The notes under the pieces: model-generated
Seen by the model: only the letters and a program-made list of their open reading frames with translations
Database searches by the model: none
Told to the model about the DNA's origin: nothing
Program-made: the position numbers and the translations under genes
Assembly: GCA_040218875.1 (NCBI GenBank)
Contig: JAVJQP010000071.1
DNA: 64,000 nucleotides
Origin: Coleofasciculus sp937127375
GTDB taxonomy: Bacteria; Cyanobacteriota; Cyanobacteriia; Cyanobacteriales; Coleofasciculaceae
Reading direction: 5' to 3' (one strand)
Part shown: positions 7,677-16,885 of the stretch, in pieces
Layout: each line of letters opens with the position of its first letter
How positions within the stretch are numbered: position 1 is the first letter of the stretch

Positions 7677-9706
7677 TGACGGAGTTGTCTGACCCGACGG
7701 TTGATAATGAAAAAACGTATGGCGATTTACTGACAGCGATTCAAGCCAGTCAAGGTAAGTTGAGTGTAATCCTAGCGGTTTGTGATGATATCCATTTTCG
7801 CAACCAACTGATTGAACGCTATGAAAGCGAACTCGCCACCTCTATGCGATCGCATCGCGTTATCTTGGTTAAGGATGACCCGAACCTGAGCCGCGCCATT
7901 ACTGAACTTGTCCAAACCGATGACGATTTACGTCAGGGGGGAAACGCCGTTGTCACCGCGACGGGTGCTGAACAACTTCTCTGGCTCAAATTCGACGCCC
8001 AGCATTCAGAACAGGAAATTTTTTTCGCCTCCTTACCAGAAACCCAAGACGCCTTATCCGCCTTGGCTTGTCCACTTGTACTGTGGCTAACTCACCAACT
8101 AGAGAGTCAGCTAAGTCAAAACGCCCCAGAGTTCCAAAATTGGTGTCAAGCCGTCTTTCGCTTCCACTCCCAAAAAACAACCGCTATTCCCATTCAAAAC
8201 ATTGAGCCATTCCGCCATCTTATCGAAGAAAGCGACGCTTGGGATCAAAATGTATCAGTCTTTCCCGTCGCAGATCTCAACGCATTGATTGAGTACACCA
8301 AAGCCAAACGCGGCGTCAACGATCCGAATTTGGCAACCTTATATGCTCAAGTCGGACACCTTTATCAACGGCGCTTAGAACAGGGTGAATCTCTAAATTA
8401 TCCCCAAGAACAAGCCTTAGCCGTTGAGTATTTAAGTCAAGCCATTCAGCTAAAAAAAGAACTCGGGCAAGAAACAAGCTTAGCCGAAACGGTGAATAAT
8501 TTAGCCGAACTCTACAGACTGCAAGGATGCTACAGGGAAGCTGAACCTCTTTATTTAGAAGCCTTAGAACTCAGAAAAAGCTTGTTGGGCGATGCTCATC
8601 CTGATGTCGCCACCAGCCTCAACAACTTGGCAAAACTTTACCAGGCTCAAGGACAGTATGCCGAAGCCGAACCTCTTTATCTGCAAGCCTTGGACTTGAG
8701 GAAACGCTTACTGGGTGATGATCATCCAGATCTCGCTCATAGTCTCAATGATTTAGCCACCCTCTATTTTTGTCAAGGACGCTATGAAGACGCCGAACCC
8801 CTTTATCTGCAAACCTTGGACTTGAGGAAACGTAATTTAGGCGAGGAGCATCTGGATGTGGCAACCAGCCTTAGTAATCTAGGCTTACTTTATCATTATC
8901 AAAGACGCTATGAAGACGCCGAACCCCTTTATCTGCAATCCTTAGACATCGAAAAACGTTTGTTGGGCGAAGAGCATCCAGATGTTGCCACAAGCCTGAA
9001 CAATCTCGCCGCCCTTTATAAGTCCCAAGGGCGCTACGAGGATGCTGAACCCCTTTATCTACAAGCCTTGGACTTGCAAAAACGCTTATTGGGAGACAAC
9101 CATCCCGATGTCGCCACGAACCTCAACAACCTAGCCGCCCTCTACTTCTCTCAAGGACGCTACGAGAAAGCTGAACCCCTCTATCTTCAGGCGTTAGACA
9201 TCAGAAAACGTTTATTGGGAGAGAACCATCCTGATGTGGCACAAAGCTTGAATAATTTGGCAGGACTTTATTTCTCTAAAGGACCCAATAATAAAACAGA
9301 ATCGTTTTATTTGGAAGCGTTAAATATTCGGAAACGTTTGTTGGGAGAGAACCATCCTGATGTGGCAACTAGCCTGAACAATTTAGCGTTACTCTATCAT
9401 TATCAGGGGCACTATGACAAAGCCGAACCCTTCTATCTACAAGCCTTACATCTGAGAAAACGTTTATTTGGAGATATCCATCCTGATGTAGTAACCAGTA
9501 TGAATAATTTGGCATTACTCTATCATTATCAAGGACGCTACGAGCAAGCCGAACCCCTCTATCTCCAAGTCTTGGAACTCGGTAAACGCTTATGGGGAGA
9601 AGATCATCCCGATGTCGCGCTCAGTTTAAATAATTTGGCAGCCCTTTACAAGTCTCAAGGACGGTATGAACAAGCGAATTACTTAATGTCTAAGCTGTGG
9701 AATTGA
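7673..9706 (+). CDS. TPR protein with N-terminal STAND-associated-type domain
   Basis: Residues 1 to ~190 form a globular domain without a P-loop. It contains ACPLVLWLTHQL and APEFQNWCQAVFRF, a pattern I associate with N-terminal domains of cyanobacterial STAND/TPR proteins. Nine 42-residue kinesin-light-chain-type TPRs with HPDVATSLNNLA signatures follow. The start is set by GGAGG (7660-7664), 8 bases before the ATG at 7673; a TTG at 7658 would add five residues. It is a tandem paralogue of the gene at 5305-7215, which lacks the first domain. A scaffold or sensing role is inferred. No membrane segment or enzyme motif is visible. Confidence 0.85.
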   Translation: MMTELSDPTVDNEKTYGDLLTAIQASQGKLSVILAVCDDIHFRNQLIERYESELATSMRSHRVILVKDDPNLSRAITELVQTDDDLRQGGNAVVTATGAEQLLWLKFDAQHSEQEIFFASLPETQDALSALACPLVLWLTHQLESQLSQNAPEFQNWCQAVFRFHSQKTTAIPIQNIEPFRHLIEESDAWDQNVSVFPVADLNALIEYTKAKRGVNDPNLATLYAQVGHLYQRRLEQGESLNYPQEQALAVEYLSQAIQLKKELGQETSLAETVNNLAELYRLQGCYREAEPLYLEALELRKSLLGDAHPDVATSLNNLAKLYQAQGQYAEAEPLYLQALDLRKRLLGDDHPDLAHSLNDLATLYFCQGRYEDAEPLYLQTLDLRKRNLGEEHLDVATSLSNLGLLYHYQRRYEDAEPLYLQSLDIEKRLLGEEHPDVATSLNNLAALYKSQGRYEDAEPLYLQALDLQKRLLGDNHPDVATNLNNLAALYFSQGRYEKAEPLYLQALDIRKRLLGENHPDVAQSLNNLAGLYFSKGPNNKTESFYLEALNIRKRLLGENHPDVATSLNNLALLYHYQGHYDKAEPFYLQALHLRKRLFGDIHPDVVTSMNNLALLYHYQGRYEQAEPLYLQVLELGKRLWGEDHPDVALSLNNLAALYKSQGRYEQANYLMSKLWN

Positions 9707-9710
9707 AAAT

Positions 9711-9741
9711 CGTCATTCGTCATTTGTCATTGGTCATTGGT
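9711..9741. repeat. Heptamer STRR (TCATTCG/TCATTTG)
   Basis: Four 7-bp units of the GTCATTYG type lie just after the TPR stop codon. The same array type recurs at 21996, 34806, 47348, 49219, 62828 and 63718. Confidence 0.85.
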
Positions 9742-9862
9742 AAGAGTTTGAGGGTTATTTACAGAACTTAATATAGATAGGCTTATTGCTACCGACCTAC
9801 TTAGAATAGACGGTTGCGATCGCACGTCCTATAATTGCCAGTAAAACTCAGGATCAACAGAC

Positions 9863-11392
9863 ATGCTTGCCAGGGTTTGGAGTGCTTCGCTAGTCGGCAT
9901 CGATGCGGTGAAAGTCGGTGTGGAAGTCGATGTGTCAGGCGGACTACCGGGAATTGTTGTTGTGGGATTACCGGATACCGCCGTCCAAGAATCGCGAGAA
10001 CGGGTGAGGGCGGCGTTAAAAAATGCCGGCTTTGTCTTTCCGATGCGAAAAATCGTGATTAATCTCACCCCAGCCGACTTACGCAAAGAAGGACCCAGCT
10101 TTGATTTACCCATTAGTGTGGGGATTCTCGCCGCCTCGCAACAAGTCAATCCTGAATTATTAGGTGATTATCTATTTTTAGGCGAAGTCTCTCTAGATGG
10201 CAATTTACGCCCCATTGCGGGAGTCTTACCCATCGCCGCCGCCGCCCAAAGTTTGGGGATTTCGGGGTTAGTCGTACCCGCCGATAATGCCCAGGAAGCC
10301 GCCGTGGTGCGTGGATTAGACGTGTACGGATTCAAACATCTGGCTGATGTGGCGGATTTTTTGAATCAACCGGAACGCTATTCCCCAGTAACGATGGATG
10401 AATTACCCCAATCATCCTCCTCTCAGTTTACAGGCGGAAACTTAAACGAAGTTAAAGGTCAATCCCATGCGCGTCGGGCGTTAGAAATAGCCGCCGCCGG
10501 AGGACATAATTTAATTTTCGTCGGTCCACCGGGAAGCGGTAAAACCATGCTAGCGCGACGATTACCGGGAATTTTACCGCCCTTAAGTTTTGAAGAAGCC
10601 CTAGAAGTTACCCAAATTTATTCTGTAGCCGGATTACTCAAAGATAAAGGCAGATTAATCAGACATCGCCCCTTTCGCAGTCCCCACCATTCCGCATCAG
10701 GTCCATCATTAGTTGGAGGAGGGAGTTTTCCGCGTCCCGGCGAAATTTCCTTGGCGCATCGAGGGGTATTATTTCTGGATGAGTTAACCGAATTTAAGCG
10801 CAATGTATTGGAATTTTTGCGTCAACCTTTAGAAGATGGTTATGTGACCATTTCTCGCACCCGACAGTCTGTCCTATTTCCGGCACAATTTACGTTAGTT
10901 GCTAGTACTAATCCCTGTCCCTGTGGTTACTTTGGTGATACCCTGCAACCCTGCACCTGTTCAGCGCGACAACGGGAGAACTATTGGGCAAAACTTTCAG
11001 GTCCATTGATGGATCGAATAGATTTACAAGTTGCTGTGAATCGCCTCAAACCCGAAGAGATTACCCGACAGCCCCAAAGCGAATCATCAGAAGCCGTAAG
11101 GGAGAGAGTAAAAGTAGCCCGCGATCGCGCCCGTCATCGCTTCAACTCAGAACCCACACTGCGCTGCAATGCCCAGATGCAAAGTGGTCATTTGAGACAA
11201 TGGTGTCATTTAGCCGATAGTAGTCGTAATCTCTTAGAAGGGGCAATTCGCAAACTTGGACTATCTGCCCGGGCAAGCGATCGCATCCTCAAAGTCGCCC
11301 GCACAATTGCCGATTTATCGGGGGCACAGACGCTGCAAACGGCACACATTGCTGAAGCGATCCAGTATCGTACTATTGATCGAATGCAGTAA
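9863..11392 (+). CDS. comM: YifB/ComM-family Mg-chelatase-like AAA+ ATPase
   Basis: This 509-residue protein starts MLARVWSASLVGIDAVKVGV, the hallmark of the ComM/YifB N-terminal domain of Lon-protease-like fold. The AAA+ core follows, with Walker A FVGPPGSGKTMLARRLPGIL (near residue 220), Walker B GVLFLDELTEF, and the Cys-rich NPCPCGYFGD...CTCSARQ insert before the sensor region PLMDRIDLQV. The C-terminal Mg_chelatase_C domain ends SDRILKVARTIADLSG. ComM is a hexameric helicase that promotes branch migration during natural transformation in Vibrio and Haemophilus. The length is normal and the gene stands alone. The cellular role is by family; competence in this organism is inferred. Confidence 0.93.
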   Translation: MLARVWSASLVGIDAVKVGVEVDVSGGLPGIVVVGLPDTAVQESRERVRAALKNAGFVFPMRKIVINLTPADLRKEGPSFDLPISVGILAASQQVNPELLGDYLFLGEVSLDGNLRPIAGVLPIAAAAQSLGISGLVVPADNAQEAAVVRGLDVYGFKHLADVADFLNQPERYSPVTMDELPQSSSSQFTGGNLNEVKGQSHARRALEIAAAGGHNLIFVGPPGSGKTMLARRLPGILPPLSFEEALEVTQIYSVAGLLKDKGRLIRHRPFRSPHHSASGPSLVGGGSFPRPGEISLAHRGVLFLDELTEFKRNVLEFLRQPLEDGYVTISRTRQSVLFPAQFTLVASTNPCPCGYFGDTLQPCTCSARQRENYWAKLSGPLMDRIDLQVAVNRLKPEEITRQPQSESSEAVRERVKVARDRARHRFNSEPTLRCNAQMQSGHLRQWCHLADSSRNLLEGAIRKLGLSARASDRILKVARTIADLSGAQTLQTAHIAEAIQYRTIDRMQ

Positions 11393-11497
11393 CACAGATT
11401 ACACAGATTGAATGAGATTCTCCAATTGACTTGAGTCGCCCTTTGTTCAATCCCCGATGTTGGATAATGTTGCTTAGAATTTGAGGATAAGTGTTGA

Positions 11498-11845
11498 AGC
11501 GATGATGGCGCTAAAGCGCCTACTACGAACGGCGATGATGGCGCTAAAGCGCCTACTACGAACGGCGCGATCGCAGCCGCCCAACAAGGTTCTCAACCGG
11601 ACTTAGCCAAGGTAACACAGTATTTACAAGCGGCGATGAAACAAGATCCGGCTTTTGCCCAAGAGGTGGAACGTTTAGCTGGACAGGTTGTGAACGTCAG
11701 TAGTATAGCCGATCAACGGACTCTGAATCAAAAGAGCGATCGTAGTCACAAAACTGTTCAAATCAAAAGCAAAAATGTTGGACAAGTTGGGGATCAGGAA
11801 ATCTATGCTGACAATATTGAACATCAGGGCAATAATTTCTACTGA
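11498..11845 (+). pseudogene. Decayed N-terminal part of the NB-ARC/TPR gene
   Basis: The frame of the NB-ARC gene is open upstream from 11498 to a TGA at 11843-11845. From 11567 it encodes protein-like sequence (AIAAAQQGSQPDLAKV, then FAQEVERLAGQVVN), then an Asn/Gln-rich linker (QEIYADNIEHQGNNFY) of the sort found before NB-ARC domains. The only ATG is at 11636; a stop at 11495 and the 33-bp repeats replace the real beginning. Beyond the TGA the same frame goes straight on with LVENQRSTPPNLDEI and DNWQGR into the NB-ARC domain. This looks like the N-terminal end of one gene, split by a nonsense codon and cut at its 5' side. Translation from 11636 as a separate 69-residue peptide is possible. 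Confidence 0.6.
11501..11566. repeat. Two perfect 33-bp direct repeats with internal palindrome
   Basis: The unit (11501-11533 and 11534-11566) contains GGCGCTAAAGCGCC, which can fold as a hairpin, followed by TACTACGAACGGC. A diverged copy (GGCACTAAAGTGCC then AACTACAAAC) lies near 15612-15635. The unit length is a multiple of three, and the repeats are in frame with the decayed N-terminus of the NB-ARC gene that follows. Confidence 0.9.
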
Positions 11846-11953
11846 GTACTGGTAGAAAATCAGCGCAGCACCCCACCCAATTTAGATGAAATCCGCCCCA
11901 GTACCGATAATTGGCAAGGGCGAAGCTTAGAACGCCAAACTATTCGGGATTGG

Positions 11954-14900
11954 ATGGCGGATGGAAATACTCGCTTAATTGGAATTACGGGTATCGGTGG
12001 GTTAGGAAAATCGACGCTGGCGGCTAAGATTTACGACGAGGATACTACAGCATTTGACGATAAAGTTTGGGCTGATATTAGCCGTATCGGGTTTACCGAG
12101 TTAGCGCGGCGAGTCTTATTTAAATTTGGAGTATCTCCGGAAACCATCGAGGCGATACCTGAACAATCCCTGGGAGATGCATTAGTCAATCATCTACGTC
12201 AGGGGCGGTATTTGCTGGTGATGGATAATCTAGAAACCCTGCTGCAATCTGATGATGGGAATAACAAGAATACCTCTATTCATGATGAATCCTATCGGCA
12301 GTTTTTCTATGGCTGGCTGGAATGTGGCGGCAAAAGTGTGGTGTTGGTGACAACGAGAGAACGCCTAGATTTGCCACCAATTCGATGTCAATGGTTATCT
12401 TTACCGGGATTAGAACCCGTGGAAGGGGCGACGTTATTGCAGGCGTTGGGAATTCGGGGAACCGAGGAGGAATTCGTCGAGTTTTCCCAGAAAGTAGAGG
12501 GACATCCGTTATTATTAACGCTGGTGGCTGGGTTTTTATTAGAAGAGGAAGAAGTTGATCCGCAGATTCGGTATTTGCAGCGCTATGGGTTGGCGGATAT
12601 ATCCCATTTATTAACGGATGATAATTTAACTGGATTGCATCGGGGTACAGTTGATATCTGGATGCGGCGGGTGTTGGATGAGAGTTTTGGGCGGATTAGC
12701 CAGAGAATGCAGCGATTGGTATTGGGGGTATGTGTTTATCGGATTCCCTTCAATTCAGCGATGGCGCTGGCGCAAATTCATAGTCTCTCTTTTGAACGGG
12801 ATTTGGAGGTATCTCAACCTCAAAATAAGCAGGAAAGATCCTCTCTAGATTCTTCCTTAGATTCTCCAGATTCTCTTAGCCCCCCTTTTGAAGGGGGGTT
12901 GGGGGGATCTAAAAGGGACAACCTCGATAACAAAAGTATTGAGAAAGATTTGCGCCAGTTGGTGAGGCGTTCTTTATTACAGGAAGAAAGAGATAAAGAT
13001 GGGGGGCGGTGGTTTAAGTTTCAGCCATTGATTCAGGAGTATGCGAAGTACAAAGCGGGAGATTTAACCCAGGCGCATCAACGGGCGATCGATTATTATC
13101 GTTTAAATACTCAACAACCTCCTTGGGAAAAAATAGAGGATATAACAGAATATCTGGAACTCTTCAATCACTGGTGTGAACTTCAACAGTATATTCCAGC
13201 TTTGAACATTCTGCGCTACTGCAATGAGTTTTTAGCATTGCGTGGGTATAGTCAGATTCAGGTTAAATTGTATAATCAATTAATTGGGGAGTGGAATCGA
13301 AGCAAGTTAGATTGGGTATTTGGTGGATTACTTAGAGATTTGGGAACTACTTATTATCATTTAGGAGAATACAAAAAATCCATCGTATACACGCAGCAGT
13401 CTTTAGCTATATTTGAGGGAATTGGTAATTGCACTGATATTGCTATTTCTCGGCTGAACTTGGGTAACCTTTATTATTTTATAGGAGATTATAAAAAATC
13501 AATAGAATACTCTCAGCAAGCTTTGGATTTATTGAAAAATAACGGCAATTATTTTCGAGATAACTTTCTTTTACAAAAGTACATTGCTATTTGTCTGAAT
13601 AATTTAGGAAATGCTTACCGTTCACTAGCAGACTATAAACAAGCAATTGAATACCATAAAAAATCTTTGGATTTATTTGAAGAAATTGGCGATCACCTTA
13701 ACAGTAAAAAGCTCCTGATAAATTTAGGCAATGTTTATTTTTCAATGGCAGAATATAAACAGGTAATTGAATACGATAAAAAATCTTTAGCTATATTGAA
13801 AGAGATTGGTGATCAAAGTGGAATTGCTAGTTCTTTGGATAATTTAGGCTGTGTTTGCCGTTCTTTAGGAGAATATCAAAAAGCAATAGACTACCATAAA
13901 CAGTCATTATTGATTCGTCAGAAAATAGGAAATCGCAGTGGAATTGCTAGTTCTTTATCCAATTTAGGCGCTGTTTACCATTTCCTAGGAGAATACCAAC
14001 ACTCAATTGAATACTATCAACAAGCTTTTGAAATCAAACATGAAATAGGCGATCGCTGTGGTATGGCAGAGATCTTCGTAGGCTTGGGTAATACTTATAG
14101 TTGCTTAGGAGAATACCAACGGTCGATTGAATATTATCAGAAAGCTATGGTGATTTGTGAAGAAATTGGTGATCGTAATAGTCTTGCTGTTACTCTAGAT
14201 AATTTTGGGACTGTTTATCATTACCTTGGGCAATATACAAAAGCGATAAAATATTTTCAGCAATCTTTAGCGATTCAACGAGAAATAGGTAATCGCAGAG
14301 GTATAGCTAATGCATTAGTAAATTTAGGTAATACTTATAATTTCTTAGGACAATATCAAGACTCTATTGAAGCTTCAATGGAGTCTTTGACGATTCAACA
14401 AAAGATTTGCAATCGCAGAGGTATAGCTAATGCATTAGTAAATTTAGGTAATACTTATAGATTTTTAGGACAATACCAAAATTCAATTGAATACTATCAG
14501 CAATCTTTAGCCATTCAACGGGAAGTAGGAGAACGTCGTGCAATTGCTGTATGTCTCAATGATTTAGGCAATGTTTACGGTTCGCTAGAGAACTACCCAC
14601 TGGCAATTGAACATCATCAGCAGTCTTTGGCAATTCGTGAAGAAATTAATGATCGCTATGGTATTGCTGGTTCTCTACATAATTTAGGCAATGTTTACCG
14701 TTCACTAGGAGAATATAAACAAGCCATTCAATACTACCAGCAATCTTTAGTTATATTTGAGGAAATTGATAATCGCATTTACATTGCCTGTTCCTTTGAT
14801 AATTTAGGCAAGGCTTACCATTCCCTAGGGGAAGATAAACTGGCAATTGAATATCATCAGCAGTCTTTGGCGATTCGTGAAGAAATTCGTGATCGCTATG

Positions 14901-15445
14901 GCATGGCTGAATCTCTGAATGATTTAGGCAATGTTTACCGTTCACTAGGAGAATATAAACAAGCCATTCAATATTACCAGCAATCTTTAGTTATATTTGA
15001 GAAAGTCGGTAATCGCATTTGCATTGCTATTTCTTTAATAAATTTAGGGACGGCTTACTATAGCACTGGATACTATAAACAAGCAATAGAGTACTATCAG
15101 CAGTCTTTGATGATTTTTCAAGAAATCGGAAATCGCCGTGAGATTGCCATAACTCTGCAAAAATTAGCTCAAGCCTATCATCGATGCGGTAGAGTGAAGG
15201 AAGGATTTGCCGCTGCGTATCAAGCCACCCAAATATTACAAGAACTGGGTCTTCCTCTTGATGCGATGCCTTATCCCCAGTGGCTCAAATCAGCGATTAA
15301 ATTTGCTCAACGGGGTAAACTGCATCTAGTCTTATGCTTCATGGCTGGATTAATCGCATTTCCCTTTGCCCTACTTGCATTTACCACCCTAATCCTATGG
15401 CGAATCATCCGCGCCTCCATCAAGCGCTCGCCTCAGCACCAATGA
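11954..15445 (+). CDS. NLR-like STAND protein: NB-ARC ATPase, ~15 TPRs, C-terminal membrane segment
   Basis: The NB-ARC module opens at once with the P-loop GITGIGGLGKSTLA, then LLVMDNLETLL (Walker B) and VLVTTRERLDLP. Winged-helix sequence runs to about residue 390. A 40-residue TPR array (GEYKQAIEYYQQSLAIREEI type, about 15 units) fills most of the rest. The tail has two hydrophobic stretches (LVLCFMAGLIAFPFALLAF and a following one). Such proteins are bacterial relatives of NLR immune sensors. The first ATG (11954) lies only ~15 residues before the P-loop. The same frame extends upstream to a TGA at 11843, so the N-terminal effector region is lost or split. Residues 307-320 (SPPFEGGLGGSK) are encoded by a repeat hairpin inserted in frame. 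Confidence 0.85.
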   Translation: MADGNTRLIGITGIGGLGKSTLAAKIYDEDTTAFDDKVWADISRIGFTELARRVLFKFGVSPETIEAIPEQSLGDALVNHLRQGRYLLVMDNLETLLQSDDGNNKNTSIHDESYRQFFYGWLECGGKSVVLVTTRERLDLPPIRCQWLSLPGLEPVEGATLLQALGIRGTEEEFVEFSQKVEGHPLLLTLVAGFLLEEEEVDPQIRYLQRYGLADISHLLTDDNLTGLHRGTVDIWMRRVLDESFGRISQRMQRLVLGVCVYRIPFNSAMALAQIHSLSFERDLEVSQPQNKQERSSLDSSLDSPDSLSPPFEGGLGGSKRDNLDNKSIEKDLRQLVRRSLLQEERDKDGGRWFKFQPLIQEYAKYKAGDLTQAHQRAIDYYRLNTQQPPWEKIEDITEYLELFNHWCELQQYIPALNILRYCNEFLALRGYSQIQVKLYNQLIGEWNRSKLDWVFGGLLRDLGTTYYHLGEYKKSIVYTQQSLAIFEGIGNCTDIAISRLNLGNLYYFIGDYKKSIEYSQQALDLLKNNGNYFRDNFLLQKYIAICLNNLGNAYRSLADYKQAIEYHKKSLDLFEEIGDHLNSKKLLINLGNVYFSMAEYKQVIEYDKKSLAILKEIGDQSGIASSLDNLGCVCRSLGEYQKAIDYHKQSLLIRQKIGNRSGIASSLSNLGAVYHFLGEYQHSIEYYQQAFEIKHEIGDRCGMAEIFVGLGNTYSCLGEYQRSIEYYQKAMVICEEIGDRNSLAVTLDNFGTVYHYLGQYTKAIKYFQQSLAIQREIGNRRGIANALVNLGNTYNFLGQYQDSIEASMESLTIQQKICNRRGIANALVNLGNTYRFLGQYQNSIEYYQQSLAIQREVGERRAIAVCLNDLGNVYGSLENYPLAIEHHQQSLAIREEINDRYGIAGSLHNLGNVYRSLGEYKQAIQYYQQSLVIFEEIDNRIYIACSFDNLGKAYHSLGEDKLAIEYHQQSLAIREEIRDRYGMAESLNDLGNVYRSLGEYKQAIQYYQQSLVIFEKVGNRICIAISLINLGTAYYSTGYYKQAIEYYQQSLMIFQEIGNRREIAITLQKLAQAYHRCGRVKEGFAAAYQATQILQELGLPLDAMPYPQWLKSAIKFAQRGKLHLVLCFMAGLIAFPFALLAFTTLILWRIIRASIKRSPQHQ
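12876..12912. repeat. C6/G6 hairpin repeat inserted in a coding region
   Basis: CCCCCC, a seven-base loop and GGGGGG form a perfect hairpin at 12880-12898, followed by TTGGGGGGAT. Similar elements are usually intergenic in cyanobacteria (compare 38046-38067). Here it is translated without breaking the frame. Confidence 0.75.
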
Positions 15446-15636
15446 GAAACAATCGAACAGATAAACCACCTATCATATAATTTCCACCTACTTCTCCCCA
15501 CCTCGACAAATTCCCCTCAATACCGCCAATCCCTCTGCGTACCTCTGCGTTTCCCTCTGCGTCCTCTGCGTTAAAAAAACATCATTTCGATACCGACACA
15601 TCGGACATTGTAAGGCACTAAAGTGCCAACTACAAA
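15446..15636. other. Intergenic repeats between NB-ARC gene and toxin gene
   Basis: Bases 15531-15579 hold CCTCTGCG-type repeats ending in TTAAAAAA. The reverse-complement copy is at 47232-47283. Bases 15612-15635 hold a diverged copy of the GGCGCTAAAGCGCC unit. No gene is seen. Confidence 0.7.
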
Positions 15637-16032
15637 CTAGCGCGATCGCTCAAATGGGTTCAAGATCCTCAAGCCATCAATACGGCGAAAGTCGTCCACA
15701 TTTCGAGTCACTAATGTAAAATCCTGGGTCAAAGCACAAGCAGCAATCAAAGCATCTGCTAACCTAACACGATAATTACGCCGGATTTCCGCAGCACCGT
15801 CTAAAACAGCTTCAGTCAATAAAACACATCGAAGTGTTCGTAAAAACTCTCGCATCAAATTAGCCTCAGCCTCAGTTAAATTCGGGTAGCATAGCAACTC
15901 CACCCAACTAATCGGGCAATAGCCTCCTATTGCATCACCGACTTGAATTTCCTCAAATATAGGCTGCACTGCTGGCTCATCGTTGAAGTAATAAATTAGA
16001 ATGTTTGTATCCAAAAGATAACTATTATTCAT
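15637..16032 (-). CDS. PIN-domain (VapC-type) toxin
   Basis: The 131-residue protein begins MNNSYLLDTNILIYYFNDEP, with the first PIN Asp at D8. It continues with the conserved acidic residues in VELLCYP and RLADALIAACAL, and ends with LVTRNVDDFRRIDGL carrying the last Asp. VapC-type toxins are Mg2+-dependent ribonucleases that cut tRNA or rRNA. The length is normal. Its start overlaps the antitoxin gene by 8 bases, the usual antitoxin-first operon. Inhibition by the upstream protein is inferred from context. Confidence 0.88.
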   Translation of the reverse strand: MNNSYLLDTNILIYYFNDEPAVQPIFEEIQVGDAIGGYCPISWVELLCYPNLTEAEANLMREFLRTLRCVLLTEAVLDGAAEIRRNYRVRLADALIAACALTQDFTLVTRNVDDFRRIDGLRILNPFERSR

Positions 16033-16309
16033 TCCATTCTTGTCTGAGTGAATTCTGAAATTCTACAGCATCCACACGCTTGGGCAAAAATCCCCGCCAT
16101 TTCCCAAAATTTCCTCTTGTTTTTTCTGTACCATCAAATAACCCTATTAATGGATCAGACTCAACATCAATATCTACGACTGATGAAGGCGTTTCCTGAG
16201 ATAGGTTAATTTGTTGGCGAATTAACCTTGACAACGCTTCAATTAATTGCACTTTCTCATCAAGAGTGAGGTTGCCCGATAGACGGAGTACCTCGTTATA
16301 ATTAGCCAT
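16025..16309 (-). CDS. Putative antitoxin of the PIN toxin
   Basis: This 94-residue protein starts MANYNEVLRLSGNLTLDEKV. The first half is a helical stretch with the LTLDEKVQLIEALSRLI pattern, which resembles antitoxin DNA-binding or addiction-module leaders. The middle is acidic and low in structure, and the C-terminal WRGFLPKRV...FQNSLRQEW probably wraps the toxin. It lies directly upstream of the toxin with an 8-base overlap. The antitoxin family is not recognised with certainty; the role follows from the arrangement. Confidence 0.75.
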   Translation of the reverse strand: MANYNEVLRLSGNLTLDEKVQLIEALSRLIRQQINLSQETPSSVVDIDVESDPLIGLFDGTEKTRGNFGKWRGFLPKRVDAVEFQNSLRQEWNE

Positions 16310-16885
16310 AGAGTCTTTCCTTGAACAACATTCCTTTGAACACTTATTTTAGCCCAAATAGCTATGTAGGATGGGCAAAGATTGTCAACCGGAAAATGCC
16401 GATAGTAGGGTGGGTTTCGACTTCGCTCAACCCACCAGCCTAAGCTGTTCGGCATTTATAGCAAATCGCTCTGGTGTATTTACAACTCCCGTACCTGAAA
16501 CTGAGTCCAGATGAGATGTTCGTACAAACAAAGTGTAACTAGACCAGCGCGAAGCGCTATAAACCTTCATGTCAATAATGGCGAAATCCTTGTAGTGCGT
16601 TAAGCGAAGCCATGCCGCAGGCTTTGCATCTTGCTCGCTACTAATACCCAATTTAAATGCATGACAGCCTACCAGTCAGTACCATGGGTTGTCATCAGCG
16701 ATGGGACTTGAATCGGGCGCAAGGATAGTGCCCCGACAAGGTGGTGAATAAACGGGAGCTTGTAACATCTCGTTACAATTAACTTGGCGCGATCGCACTC
16801 GACCTGCTGAAAATGATAAGGATAAAGTTAAGGGTTCCTGAACCCTCTACAATGATGAACGTTTGATTCAAGGAGTATCCGCCTA
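16310..16885. other. Intergenic region upstream of ycf66, no gene seen
   Basis: A dispersed-repeat-like stretch GTAGGGTGGGTTTCGACTTC...CAACCCACC lies at 16406-16438. Short frames here (for example leftward at 16427-16651) have no recognisable protein. A fragment reading KDFAI on the minus strand near 16560-16590 faintly recalls the IS605 OrfB motif but is too short to call. Confidence 0.55.
16831..16853 (+). promoter_or_regulatory. Likely ycf66 promoter with overlapping palindrome
   Basis: The perfect palindrome AGGGTTC-CT-GAACCCT (16831-16846) is followed at 16848 by TACAAT, a good -10 box. The ycf66 start lies 33 bases further on. The palindrome covers the -35/-10 spacer, where an operator would sit. 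No binding protein can be named. Confidence 0.4.

Noticed and set aside
16427..16651. Leftward 74-codon frame with a KDFAI motif like IS605 OrfB
   Set aside because: Only five residues match, the flanks do not resemble a transposase, and the region is repeat-rich.
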